A DNA stretch of 64,000 bases, taken from contig NZ_JAMWEG010000020.1 in the NCBI RefSeq assembly GCF_025460765.1, positions 56,582 to 120,581 of the forward strand. Reading direction: 5' to 3'. The notes under the pieces were generated by a model, which saw only the letters and a list, made by a program, of their open reading frames with translations, did not search any database and was not told the origin of the DNA. Positions 7,155-14,367 of the stretch are shown here, one piece after another. The position numbers and the translations under genes are program-made. The DNA is from Micromonospora sp. MA102. GTDB lineage: Bacteria; Actinomycetota; Actinomycetes; Mycobacteriales; Micromonosporaceae. Positions within the stretch are counted from its first letter, which is position 1. Every line of letters starts with the position of its first letter.

Positions 7155-9965
7155 GTGGGCGAGAATGGACCCGTGACGGCGACGGGGGAGGTCTCGGCCC
7201 GCGAGGCCGAGGTGTTGGCGCTGGTGGGGGAGCACCTCAGCAACGCCGAGATCGGAGCACGGCTCTTCATCTCGGTGCGCACCGTGGAGAGTCACGTCTC
7301 CTCGCTGCTGCGCAAGCTGGCGCTGCCGGACCGGCGGGCGCTCGCCCAGCGCGCGTCCGAGCTGGGTCGCGCCGACCGGTCCCACCCGGCACCGGCCCTG
7401 CCGACGCCGCTGACCTCGTTCGTCGGCCGGGCCCGGGAGCGGGCCGAACTGGCCGAGATCGTCAAGACCCACCGGCAGGTGACCGCTGTCGGCCCCGGCG
7501 GCGTGGGCAAGACCCGGCTCGCGTTGACGCTGGCTGCCGAGTCGGCCGGCGAGTACGCCGACGGGGTGTGGTTCGTCGACCTGGTCCCGGTCACCGAACC
7601 GAGCGCCACCGTGGTCGCGGCCGCGGTCGCCGCCGCGCTCGGCCTCGGCGAGCAGCCCGGCGCCGCCATCGACGAGTCGGTGGTCGCCGCGCTGGCCGAC
7701 CGGCACGCCCTGCTGGTGCTGGACAACTGCGAGCAGGTGCGGGACGGGGTGGCGCCGTTCGTCGAGCGGCTGCTCGCGGCCTGCCCCCGGGTGGCGGTGC
7801 TGGCGACCAGCCGGGCCCGGCTCCTGGTGCCGTTCGAGCGGGTGTACCCGGTCCCGCCGCTGTCCCTGGCCGGCGACGGGGAGTCCGACGCCGTCGCACT
7901 GTTCCTGGAGCGGGCGGCGGCGGTGGGCCGGCCGCCCGATCCCGCCCTGCGCGACCACGTCGCCGCGGTCTGCGCGCGGCTCGACGGGGTGGCGCTGGCC
8001 ATCGAGCTGGCCGCCGCCCGCTGGTCCACGCTCGGGCTCGACGGCCTCACGGCCGGCCTGTCCGACCAGCTCCGGATGCTCGCCGGCGGGTCCCGCGCCG
8101 ACGACCGGCACCGCTCGGTGCGGGCGGCGCTGGACTGGAGCCACGCCCTGCTGGAGCCGGCCGACCGGGCGCTGCTGCGCCGGGTGTCGGTGTTCGTGGC
8201 GCCGTTCACCGTCGCGGCGGCGGCGGAGGTCGCCGGGTCCGACGCGGGCGTGGTCGCCGACGGGCTGGCCCGGCTCGCCGAGCAGAGCCTGCTGGTGGTG
8301 ACGGCCTCCCTCGGCGGCACCGAGTACCGGGCGCTGGAGACCATCCGCCAGTACGGGACGGAGCGGCTCACCGAGGCCGGCGAGCTGGACGACGCGCGCG
8401 CCCGGCACCTGCGCTGGTGCCTGGCCGAGGCCGCCGGCCTGGCGGTGGTCGGCGCGGACTGGCGGGTGCGCTTCGACGCGGTGGCGGACGATCTCCGGTC
8501 CGCCCTGGCGTGGGCGGCCGACCGGCCCGGGCAGCGCGCGGACGCGTACCGCCTCGCCCGGCGCCTGGCGGAGCTGACCTTCACCCGCAACCTGGTCGGC
8601 GAGTCGCAGCTGCGTTTCGCGCAGGCGGCCGCGCTCGCGGACGACCCGGCCGACACCGCGTCGATGCTCCGGCAGGCCGCGGCCGTGGCCGGCTGCCGGA
8701 TGCGCGGCGACGACATGTACCGCTTCCAGCGCGCCGCCGCGGACGCCGCCCGCCGGGCGGGGGACACCGCCGGCGCCGCCACCGACCTGGCGACCGCCGC
8801 CACCAACGCCTACCGGTTCTGGAGCAAGTTCGCCCGCCTCACGCCGGAGGCCGAGGCGGTCGCGCTCATCGCCGAGGCGCGGGAGCTGGCCGGCGACGAC
8901 CCGGCCGCCCGGGCCGCGCTGGCGCTGGCCGAGGCGGGGGTGCTCACCGACGCGTTCGGCGCCGCCCAGGGGCCGGCCGAGAACAGCGTGCCGGAGACGG
9001 TCGCCCGCGCCGAACGGGCGGTGGAGCTGGCCCACCGCACGGGGGACCCGCTCGCCGAGTCCGCCGCGCTCGACGCGCTCACCGGCGCCCGGAGCTGGGC
9101 CGGTGACGCGTTCGCCGCCGCGGCCACGGCGCGGCGCCGGATCACGCTGCTCTCGGCCGCGCCGGACACTCCGGCCGGCACCCACGAGCTGATCGACGCG
9201 CTCGGCATGGCCACCGAGGCCGGCCTCGGCGCCGGGGACCTGCCCGGCGCCCGCCGGTGGGCCCGGCAGCTCGCGGACCATCCGTTGCTCGCCGAGGTCG
9301 GCCACCGCGCCACGAGCTGGCTGCTGGTGGCCGACGCGTTCGCGGGCAACGTCGACGAGGTCCTCACCGGCGGCGCCCGGTTCCTGGAGGCGTGGCAGCG
9401 GGCCGGCAGCCCCGCCCGGTCGGTCCTCGGCCCGGCCGTGGCGGGTGTGGCGATGATCCACGGCCTGCGCGACGACCACAACGCCCGGCGCGAGTGGGAC
9501 GCCGTCCTGCGCCGGCTGGGGACCCCGCCGGAGCATGTCCACGGCTACGGCGCGGTCTTCGACGCCATGCTCATGCTGCACCACGGGCGGGCCGGGGAGG
9601 CGTGGGAGCGTCTGGCGCCCGAGCCCGCCGACGTGTGGAAGTGGGTCACCTGGATCTGGCTCCACTGGTACGTGGCGCTGCGCGCCGAGGCGAGCGTGCT
9701 CGCCGGGAACCCCGACGCCGCGGATCGCCTGGCCGAGGCGCGGGCCGTCGTGGCCGGCAACCCGGTCGCCGCCGCCATCGTGGAGCGGGCCGCCGCGTTG
9801 TTCGACGACGACCGGCGGCGGCTGCTCGCCACGGCTGCCGCGTTCGACGCGAGCGGTTGCCGCTACCAGGCGGCCCGGACCCTGGTGCTCGCCGGCGGCG
9901 ACCACGCCGTTCGCGGGTCCGCGGCGCTCGCCGGCCTCGGCCTCGCCCCCATGGCGCCCCGCTGA
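7155..9965 (+). CDS. LuxR-HTH / NB-ARC ATPase / TPR-like transcriptional regulator
   Basis: A 936-aa regulator. An N-terminal LuxR-type helix-turn-helix (about residues 12-65, with SNAEIGARLFISVRTVESHV) is followed by an NB-ARC-type ATPase with a canonical Walker A GPGGVGKT (113-120) and Walker B LLVLDN (186-191). A long alpha-helical repeat region runs to the C-terminus. Regulators of this build usually sense a ligand through the helical repeats and use nucleotide exchange as a switch. An N-terminal rather than C-terminal HTH distinguishes it from the LAL protein at 56419. GTG at 7155 is used; GTG at 7173 is an alternative six codons later. It is divergent from the MFS/hydrolase operon, a likely target. 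Confidence 0.88.
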   Translation: MGENGPVTATGEVSAREAEVLALVGEHLSNAEIGARLFISVRTVESHVSSLLRKLALPDRRALAQRASELGRADRSHPAPALPTPLTSFVGRARERAELAEIVKTHRQVTAVGPGGVGKTRLALTLAAESAGEYADGVWFVDLVPVTEPSATVVAAAVAAALGLGEQPGAAIDESVVAALADRHALLVLDNCEQVRDGVAPFVERLLAACPRVAVLATSRARLLVPFERVYPVPPLSLAGDGESDAVALFLERAAAVGRPPDPALRDHVAAVCARLDGVALAIELAAARWSTLGLDGLTAGLSDQLRMLAGGSRADDRHRSVRAALDWSHALLEPADRALLRRVSVFVAPFTVAAAAEVAGSDAGVVADGLARLAEQSLLVVTASLGGTEYRALETIRQYGTERLTEAGELDDARARHLRWCLAEAAGLAVVGADWRVRFDAVADDLRSALAWAADRPGQRADAYRLARRLAELTFTRNLVGESQLRFAQAAALADDPADTASMLRQAAAVAGCRMRGDDMYRFQRAAADAARRAGDTAGAATDLATAATNAYRFWSKFARLTPEAEAVALIAEARELAGDDPAARAALALAEAGVLTDAFGAAQGPAENSVPETVARAERAVELAHRTGDPLAESAALDALTGARSWAGDAFAAAATARRRITLLSAAPDTPAGTHELIDALGMATEAGLGAGDLPGARRWARQLADHPLLAEVGHRATSWLLVADAFAGNVDEVLTGGARFLEAWQRAGSPARSVLGPAVAGVAMIHGLRDDHNARREWDAVLRRLGTPPEHVHGYGAVFDAMLMLHHGRAGEAWERLAPEPADVWKWVTWIWLHWYVALRAEASVLAGNPDAADRLAEARAVVAGNPVAAAIVERAAALFDDDRRRLLATAAAFDASGCRYQAARTLVLAGGDHAVRGSAALAGLGLAPMAPR

Positions 9966-9973
9966 CGTCAAAG

Positions 9974-9990
9974 CGCAACCAGTGGTTGCG
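9974..9990. promoter_or_regulatory. Operator 1: 17-bp palindrome
   Basis: CGCAACCA-G-TGGTTGCG is a perfect 8-bp inverted repeat with a 1-bp centre. It overlaps the -35 element of the AHSA1-ArsR operon and shares half-sites with operator 2, whose centre lies 45 bp downstream. It is the likely binding site of the ArsR-type repressor encoded at 10505-10855. Confidence 0.75.
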
Positions 9991-10014
9991 TCAGGCCGGA
10001 CCTCGGGGTAGCGT
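9986..10014 (+). promoter_or_regulatory. Promoter of the AHSA1-ArsR operon
   Basis: TTGCGT (9986-9991), a 17-bp spacer and TAGCGT (10009-10014) form a good housekeeping-type promoter. The -35 lies inside operator 1, and the expected transcription start at about 10020 lies inside operator 2, so repressor binding would block polymerase at both ends. Confidence 0.65.
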
Positions 10015-10018
10015 CATG

Positions 10019-10035
10019 CGCAACCAAACGTTGCG
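10019..10035. promoter_or_regulatory. Operator 2: 17-bp palindrome
   Basis: CGCAAC-CAAAC-GTTGCG has perfect 6-bp arms, is the same length as operator 1 and shares the CGCAACCA...GTTGCG frame. It covers the predicted transcription start and ends 11 bp before the AHSA1 start codon. Confidence 0.7.
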
Positions 10036-10046
10036 GGAGGTCTGTC

Positions 10047-10508
10047 ATGGAGTTCGGCACCATCGAGCGCGAGATCTACGTCGAGGCGTCGCCCGAAATC
10101 GTCTTCGAGGTGGTGAGCAGTCCCGACCACCTGCGGCAGTGGTGGCCGGACGACGCCCGGTACGACCCGACGCCCGGGTCGACGGGAGAGATCGTCTTCG
10201 GCGACCGCGACGCCGGCGGGACGGCCGTGCCGTTCACCGTCGTCGACGCGCGACCGCCGCGGACGTTCTCGTTCCGGTGGACGCACCCGGCCGGCGAGGT
10301 CGCGGCGGAGGGCAACTCGCTGCTGGTCACCTTCGACCTCACCCCGTCGGGCGCCGGGACGCTGCTCAGGATGACCGAGAGCGGCTTCCGGGAGATGGGC
10401 TGGGAGACCGCCGTGCTGGAGCAGCAGTACCAGGAGCACGTCACCGGCTGGGACTTCTTCCTGCCGCGGCTGGCGCCGTACGCCGCGACGCTGCCGGTGC
10501 GGGCATGA
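10047..10508 (+). CDS. SRPBCC / AHSA1-like ligand-binding protein
   Basis: A 153-aa protein of the START/Bet v 1-like fold: N-terminal strand IEREIYVEASPEIVFEVVSSPDHLRQWW, central beta-sheet, and a long C-terminal helix. The name AHSA1 refers to the Hsp90-activator homology domain, but bacterial members usually bind small hydrophobic ligands and sit beside ArsR regulators, as here. GGGAGG lies 9 bp before the ATG. The stop overlaps the ArsR start codon (ATGA), so the pair is translationally coupled. Transcription is probably autoregulated through the palindromes at 9974-10035. The ligand is unknown. Confidence 0.9.
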   Translation: MEFGTIEREIYVEASPEIVFEVVSSPDHLRQWWPDDARYDPTPGSTGEIVFGDRDAGGTAVPFTVVDARPPRTFSFRWTHPAGEVAAEGNSLLVTFDLTPSGAGTLLRMTESGFREMGWETAVLEQQYQEHVTGWDFFLPRLAPYAATLPVRA

Positions 10509-10855
10509 GCACCGGGGTCATGGAGGAGGTCGACGACGACCTCTGGTCCGCGATCGGGGACCCGACCCGGCGCCGGATGCTCGACCTGCTGCTCGTCGAG
10601 GGCGACGGCACCGCGACCACGCTCAGCCAGCAGATGCCGGTCACCCGGCAGGCGGTGGCCAAGCACCTCGGCGTCCTCGACCGGGTCGGCCTGGTCCGGG
10701 CGACGCCGGCCGGCCGCGAGAAGCGCTACCGGGTGGACGACGCGCAACTCGCCCGCGCGGTGGCCCAGCTGTCGTCGGTCGGGTCGGCGTGGGACGCCCG
10801 GCTGCGGCGGATCAAGCGGATCGCCGAGGCGATCCAGCGCAGCCAGACGGACTGA
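10505..10855 (+). CDS. ArsR-family winged-helix repressor
   Basis: A 116-aa ArsR/SmtB-type DNA-binding protein. The winged helix spans about residues 10-90, with DPTRRRMLDLLL in the first helix and QQMPVTRQAVAKHLGVLDRVG as the recognition helix. No metal-binding Cys motif (such as CxC in the recognition helix) is visible, so a metal sensor is unlikely; the AHSA1 neighbours suggest an organic ligand or a protein partner. It overlaps the upstream AHSA1 gene by 4 bp and lies 23 bp before a second AHSA1 gene. It probably binds the two 17-bp palindromes upstream of the operon. Confidence 0.92.
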   Translation: MSTGVMEEVDDDLWSAIGDPTRRRMLDLLLVEGDGTATTLSQQMPVTRQAVAKHLGVLDRVGLVRATPAGREKRYRVDDAQLARAVAQLSSVGSAWDARLRRIKRIAEAIQRSQTD

Positions 10856-10878
10856 CAAGAGGATCAGGGGGAGTCGAG

Positions 10879-11322
10879 ATGGTGGACATTCTGCATCGCG
10901 TCGGGGTCAAGACCCCGACGCCGGACAAGGTGTACGACGCGCTGACGACCGTCGAGGGCCTCGCCGGCTGGTGGACCGACGACACGAAGGGCAGTGGCGA
11001 GGTCGGCGGCGTCCTCGAGTTCCGGTTCCCGCCCGGTGGCTTCGACATGGAGGTCGTCGAGCTCCGGCCCGCCGAGCGGGTGGCCTGGCGGGTGGTCGAC
11101 GGCCCCGCGGAGTGGGTGGGGACCACGGTCGACTGGGACCTCCGCCAGGACGGCGACTACACGATCGTGCTCTTCACGCACCGGGGCTGGCGGGAGCCGG
11201 TGGAGTTCATGCACCACTGCAGCACCAAGTGGGGCTCGTACCTGATGAGCCTCAAGTCGCTGGTGGAGACCGGCCAGGGCGCGCCGTCGCCGCGGGACGT
11301 GCAGATCAGCGACTGGCACTGA
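10879..11322 (+). CDS. SRPBCC / AHSA1-like protein (second copy)
   Basis: A 147-aa START-fold protein (DILHRVGVKTPTPDKVYDAL at the N-terminus, GWW in the first turn). It differs from the first AHSA1 protein enough to be an old paralogue or a separate family member. A strong GGGGGAG Shine-Dalgarno sequence lies 5 bp before the ATG. It follows the ArsR gene by 23 bp and is closed by a perfect hairpin just after the stop, so it appears to be the last gene of the operon. Confidence 0.88.
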   Translation: MVDILHRVGVKTPTPDKVYDALTTVEGLAGWWTDDTKGSGEVGGVLEFRFPPGGFDMEVVELRPAERVAWRVVDGPAEWVGTTVDWDLRQDGDYTIVLFTHRGWREPVEFMHHCSTKWGSYLMSLKSLVETGQGAPSPRDVQISDWH

Positions 11323-11327
11323 GGCCG

Positions 11328-11348
11328 GGTCACGGACTCCCCGTGACC
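11328..11348 (+). terminator. Hairpin terminator after the AHSA1-ArsR operon
   Basis: GGTCACGG-ACTCC-CCGTGACC: perfect 8-bp stem with a 5-nt loop, 5 bp after the stop codon. There is no U tract, as is common in actinobacteria. Confidence 0.6.
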
Positions 11349-11378
11349 GACCAGGGACGACGTGCCGTCGGTGCCACC

Positions 11379-11403
11379 GTTCGAAACCGTGCCGACCGGG
11401 TAC
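11379..11403 (+). promoter_or_regulatory. Candidate sigma-B-type promoter of the FMN reductase gene
   Basis: GTTC (11379-11382), 15 bp and GGGTAC (11398-11403) match the GNNT-N14-16-GGGTA(C/T) pattern of actinobacterial stress-sigma promoters closely at the -10. The start codon is 49 bp downstream. Confidence 0.4.
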
Positions 11404-11452
11404 ACGCCGGCCGCGCCCGCTGTCACCGGGCGGACGGACGGAAGGAACCGCG

Positions 11453-12043
11453 ATGACCAGGATCGGCATCATCATCGGCAGCACGCGTCCCGGGCGTAAC
11501 GGGGAGACCGTGGCCCGGTGGGTCCACGAGATCGCCGCCCAGCGCGACGACGCCCAGTACGAACTCGTCGACATCAAGGAGTTCAACCTGCCCCACCTCG
11601 ACGAGATGGCACCCCCGTCGCTCGGCCAGTACACCCAGCCGCACACCCTGCGGTGGGCCGAGAAGATCGCCTCGTTCGACGGCTACGTCTTCGTCACGCC
11701 GGAGTACAACCACTCCACCTCCGGGGCGCTGAAGAACGCGATCGACTTCCTCTACGCGGAGTGGAACAACAAGGCGGCCGGGTTCGTCAGTTACGGCAGC
11801 GTCGGCGGCACCCGGGCGGTCGAGCACCTCCGCCTGGTGGTCGCCGAGCTGCAGATGGCGGACGTGCGGGCACAGGTCGCGCTCTCCCTCTTCACCGACT
11901 TCGAGAACTTCAGCGTCTTCAAGCCCAGCGAGCACCAGGTCGGCGCGGTGAACACGATGCTCGACCAGCTGGTGGCCTGGAGCGGCGCCCTGGCGACCCT
12001 GCGCTCCGGCACGACGATGGCCACCCCGCAGTCCCAGGCGTAG
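11453..12043 (+). CDS. NADPH-dependent FMN reductase family protein
   Basis: A 196-aa flavodoxin-like protein. The N-terminal phosphate-binding loop GIIIGSTRPGRNGETVARW is the hallmark of NADPH-dependent FMN/quinone reductases, and TPEYNHSTSGALKNAIDFLY is the second conserved flavin-contact segment. Such enzymes reduce FMN, quinones or other small acceptors in the cytoplasm. A GAAGGA Shine-Dalgarno sequence precedes the ATG. It stands alone between the AHSA1 terminator and the RibD-like gene; a possible stress-sigma promoter lies upstream. Confidence 0.93.
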   Translation: MTRIGIIIGSTRPGRNGETVARWVHEIAAQRDDAQYELVDIKEFNLPHLDEMAPPSLGQYTQPHTLRWAEKIASFDGYVFVTPEYNHSTSGALKNAIDFLYAEWNNKAAGFVSYGSVGGTRAVEHLRLVVAELQMADVRAQVALSLFTDFENFSVFKPSEHQVGAVNTMLDQLVAWSGALATLRSGTTMATPQSQA

Positions 12044-12138
12044 CGGCCGGGCCGGATCCCCGGGCCCCGACCGATGAGTTCCGGCCGGCGCCGCGGTCTG
12101 CCGAGGGACGGATCACGGAGTGAGAGGGGACGCGGCCC

Positions 12139-12750
12139 ATGGGCAGGCTGGTCGTGACGGAGTTCGTGACGCTGGACGGGGTGGCGCAGGCGCCGGGGGA
12201 GCCCGACGAGGACCGCGCCGGCGGCTTCACCCACGGCGGGTGGCAGGCGCCGCTGGTGGACCACGAGACCGGCGAGGCCATGTTCGCGCAGGCCAGCAGC
12301 ATGGACGCGCTGCTGCTGGGCCGCCGGACCTACGAGATCTTCGCCGGCTACTGGCCGACGGCGCCCGCGGAGATCCCGTTCACCGGGCTGCTCAACCGGG
12401 TGCCGAAGTACGTGGCGAGCCGCACGCTGAACGAGCCCCTCGACTGGGCGAACTCGACGCTGCTCGGCGGCGACCTCGCCGACGCCGTCGCCGAGCTGAC
12501 GGACCGGCACGACGCGCTCCACGTGATCGGCAGCCTCGACCTGGTGCAGTCGTTGCTGCGCCTGCGCGTCGTGGACCGGCTGCACCTCTGGCTCTACCCG
12601 TTGACGCTGGGCGCCGGCAAGCGGCTGTTCGCGGACGGCACGATGCCGGCGGCGTTCCGGCTCACCGAGTCGGTCGGCCACCCCAACGGCACGCTGCAAC
12701 TGACGTACGAGGCCGCGGGACGGCCGACCTACGGCAACCTCGCCGCCTAG
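12139..12750 (+). CDS. RibD C-terminal-like dihydrofolate-reductase-fold protein
   Basis: A 203-aa single-domain protein. The N-terminal strand RLVVTEFVTLDGVAQAP, the LLLGRRTYEIFAGYW segment and the later HVIGSLDLVQSLLRLRVVDRLHLWLYPLTLG stretch match the RibD C-terminal/DHFR-like family. Stand-alone actinobacterial members are presumed NAD(P)H-dependent reductases of unknown substrate and are not riboflavin enzymes by context. GAGGGGA lies 9 bp before the ATG. It converges on the VOC gene at 12773. Confidence 0.9.
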   Translation: MGRLVVTEFVTLDGVAQAPGEPDEDRAGGFTHGGWQAPLVDHETGEAMFAQASSMDALLLGRRTYEIFAGYWPTAPAEIPFTGLLNRVPKYVASRTLNEPLDWANSTLLGGDLADAVAELTDRHDALHVIGSLDLVQSLLRLRVVDRLHLWLYPLTLGAGKRLFADGTMPAAFRLTESVGHPNGTLQLTYEAAGRPTYGNLAA

Positions 12751-12772
12751 GGCGCCGCGCCGAGGGCGGCGG

Positions 12773-13234
12773 TCAGTCCAGGCAGAACTCGTTGCCCTCG
12801 GGGTCGGTCAGCACGATGTGGCCGGCGCCCAGCGGGGGCTCGGGCTCGTAGCGGCGCACCCGCTTCGCGCCCAGCGCCACGAGCCGGTCGCACTCGGCCT
12901 CCAACGCCGCCATCCGCTCCTCTCCCTGCAGCCCGGGAGCGGCGCGGACGTCGAGGTGGACGCGGTTCTTGGCGACCTTGTCCTCCGGCACCTGCTGGAA
13001 GAACACCCGGGGGCCGTGCCCGTCCGGGTCCTCGATGGCCGACCGCGTGTTGCGCTGCTCCTCCGGTACGCCGATCCGCGCCAGGAAGTCGTCCCACGCG
13101 GCGAGAGGGTCGGCGCCCTCGGGCAGGTCGACTCCGGGCGGGCCGGGGTGGACGTAGCCCAGCGCGTCCCGCCAGAAGGACGACAGCGCCCGCGGGTCGT
13201 GGGCGTCGAAGGTGACCTGGAAGTGGCGGCTCAT
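12773..13234 (-). CDS. VOC (glyoxalase/bleomycin-resistance-fold) protein
   Basis: A 153-aa protein with one pair of VOC modules: N-terminal QVTFDAHDPRALSSFWRDALGY and C-terminal GHIVLTDPEGNEFCLD. The terminal Glu in PEGNEF and the middle His (NRVHLDV) sit where metal ligands occur. Members bind or detoxify small molecules; the substrate is unknown. It is transcribed away from the WYL regulator, with a perfect palindrome between their start codons, suggesting control by that regulator. Confidence 0.9.
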   Translation of the reverse strand: MSRHFQVTFDAHDPRALSSFWRDALGYVHPGPPGVDLPEGADPLAAWDDFLARIGVPEEQRNTRSAIEDPDGHGPRVFFQQVPEDKVAKNRVHLDVRAAPGLQGEERMAALEAECDRLVALGAKRVRRYEPEPPLGAGHIVLTDPEGNEFCLD

Positions 13235-13267
13235 CGGGTTGCTCCGTTCGTCGCGGTGTGCCGGTGC

Positions 13268-13290
13268 GGATGTCGCCTACTCTGACATCC
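13268..13290. promoter_or_regulatory. Operator between VOC and WYL regulator genes
   Basis: GGATGTC-N9-GACATCC: perfect 7-bp inverted repeat with a 9-bp centre containing TACTCT, a possible -10 for the rightward gene. It lies in the 100-bp divergent region and is the natural site for the WYL-family regulator. Confidence 0.65.
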
Positions 13291-13334
13291 CTGGCGGACA
13301 GGATCGGTCCGCTATCTCGGGCAGGGTGGGCGGC

Positions 13335-14327
13335 ATGGGCGGGGCGGGCGGCGACGAGCGGGGCACGACGGAGCGGGTGCTCACCCTGCTCGGGCTGCTC
13401 CAGCAGCGCCAGGTCTGGACCGGCCCGGAGCTCGCCGACCGGCTCGGGGTCACGCCGCGCACGATCCGGCGTGACGTCGAGCGGCTGCGCGCGCTCGGCT
13501 ACCCGGTGCACGCCGGCCAGGGCGTGGGCGGCGGCTACCGGCTCGGCCCGGGGCGGGCCCTGCCGCCGCTGCTCCTCGACGACGAGGAGGCGATCGCCAC
13601 CGCGGTCTCGCTGCTCGCCGGCGCGGGCGGCGCGGTCGCCGGGGCGGCCGACGCCGCGCTCCGGGCGCTGGCCAAGCTCGACCGGGTGCTGCCCACCCGC
13701 CTGCGGCACGACGTGCGCGCGCTCGCCGGTTCGGTGGAGTCCTTCGGCGGAGGCCGACCACCGGTCGACCCCGAGGCGCTCATGACGCTGGCCCGGGCCT
13801 GCCGGGACGAGGTCGAGGCCGGCTTCGACTACCCGTCCCGCAGCGAGGTGCGACGGCGGCGGGTGGAGCCCTACCGCCTGGTCGCCTCCGACCGGCGCTG
13901 GTACCTCCTCGCCTACGACCTCGACCGCGACGACTGGCGCAGCTTCCGGGTCGACCGGATGACCGACGTGGCCGCACGGACCTGGCGCTTCCGCCCGCGT
14001 AACGCGCCCGATGCGGCGACACACGTGCAGGAGGGGGTGGCGAGCCGGGTCTACCCGCACCGGGCGCGCTTCCTGGTGCACGCGCCGCCCGACACGGTCC
14101 GCGCGCAGATCCCGCCGTCGGCGGCCGTGGTGCGGCGGCGCGACGGGGAGCGCTGCGAGGTGGTCAGCGGCGCGGGCAGCCTGGACTTCGTGCTCATGCA
14201 CGTGCTGCTGCTGGGCCACGACTTCGAGGTGCTCGACCCGCCCGAGCTGCGGAGGCGCTGCCGCGTGCTGGCGGAGCAGCTGCTGGCGGCCGGTGCGGCC
14301 CCGGCGCCCGGTCCGGCGCAGCCCTGA
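13335..14327 (+). CDS. HTH-WYL domain transcriptional regulator (YafY/DeoR-like)
   Basis: A 330-aa regulator. An N-terminal winged HTH (about residues 8-65: TTERVLTLLGLLQQRQVW, then GVTPRTIRRDVERLRALGYPV) is followed by a WYL domain at about 150-230, with the diagnostic RRRVEPYRLVASDRRWYLLAYD, and a WCX-type C-terminal domain. WYL domains sense ligands such as nucleic acids or metabolites. The ATG at 13335 is preceded by a purine-rich GGCAGGGTGGG. The divergent VOC gene and the palindrome at 13268-13290 suggest it controls that gene and itself. Confidence 0.92.
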   Translation: MGGAGGDERGTTERVLTLLGLLQQRQVWTGPELADRLGVTPRTIRRDVERLRALGYPVHAGQGVGGGYRLGPGRALPPLLLDDEEAIATAVSLLAGAGGAVAGAADAALRALAKLDRVLPTRLRHDVRALAGSVESFGGGRPPVDPEALMTLARACRDEVEAGFDYPSRSEVRRRRVEPYRLVASDRRWYLLAYDLDRDDWRSFRVDRMTDVAARTWRFRPRNAPDAATHVQEGVASRVYPHRARFLVHAPPDTVRAQIPPSAAVVRRRDGERCEVVSGAGSLDFVLMHVLLLGHDFEVLDPPELRRRCRVLAEQLLAAGAAPAPGPAQP

Positions 14328-14367
14328 GCCGGTACGCCGACCCGGGGCGTCACGTGCCGGCGCGTGG

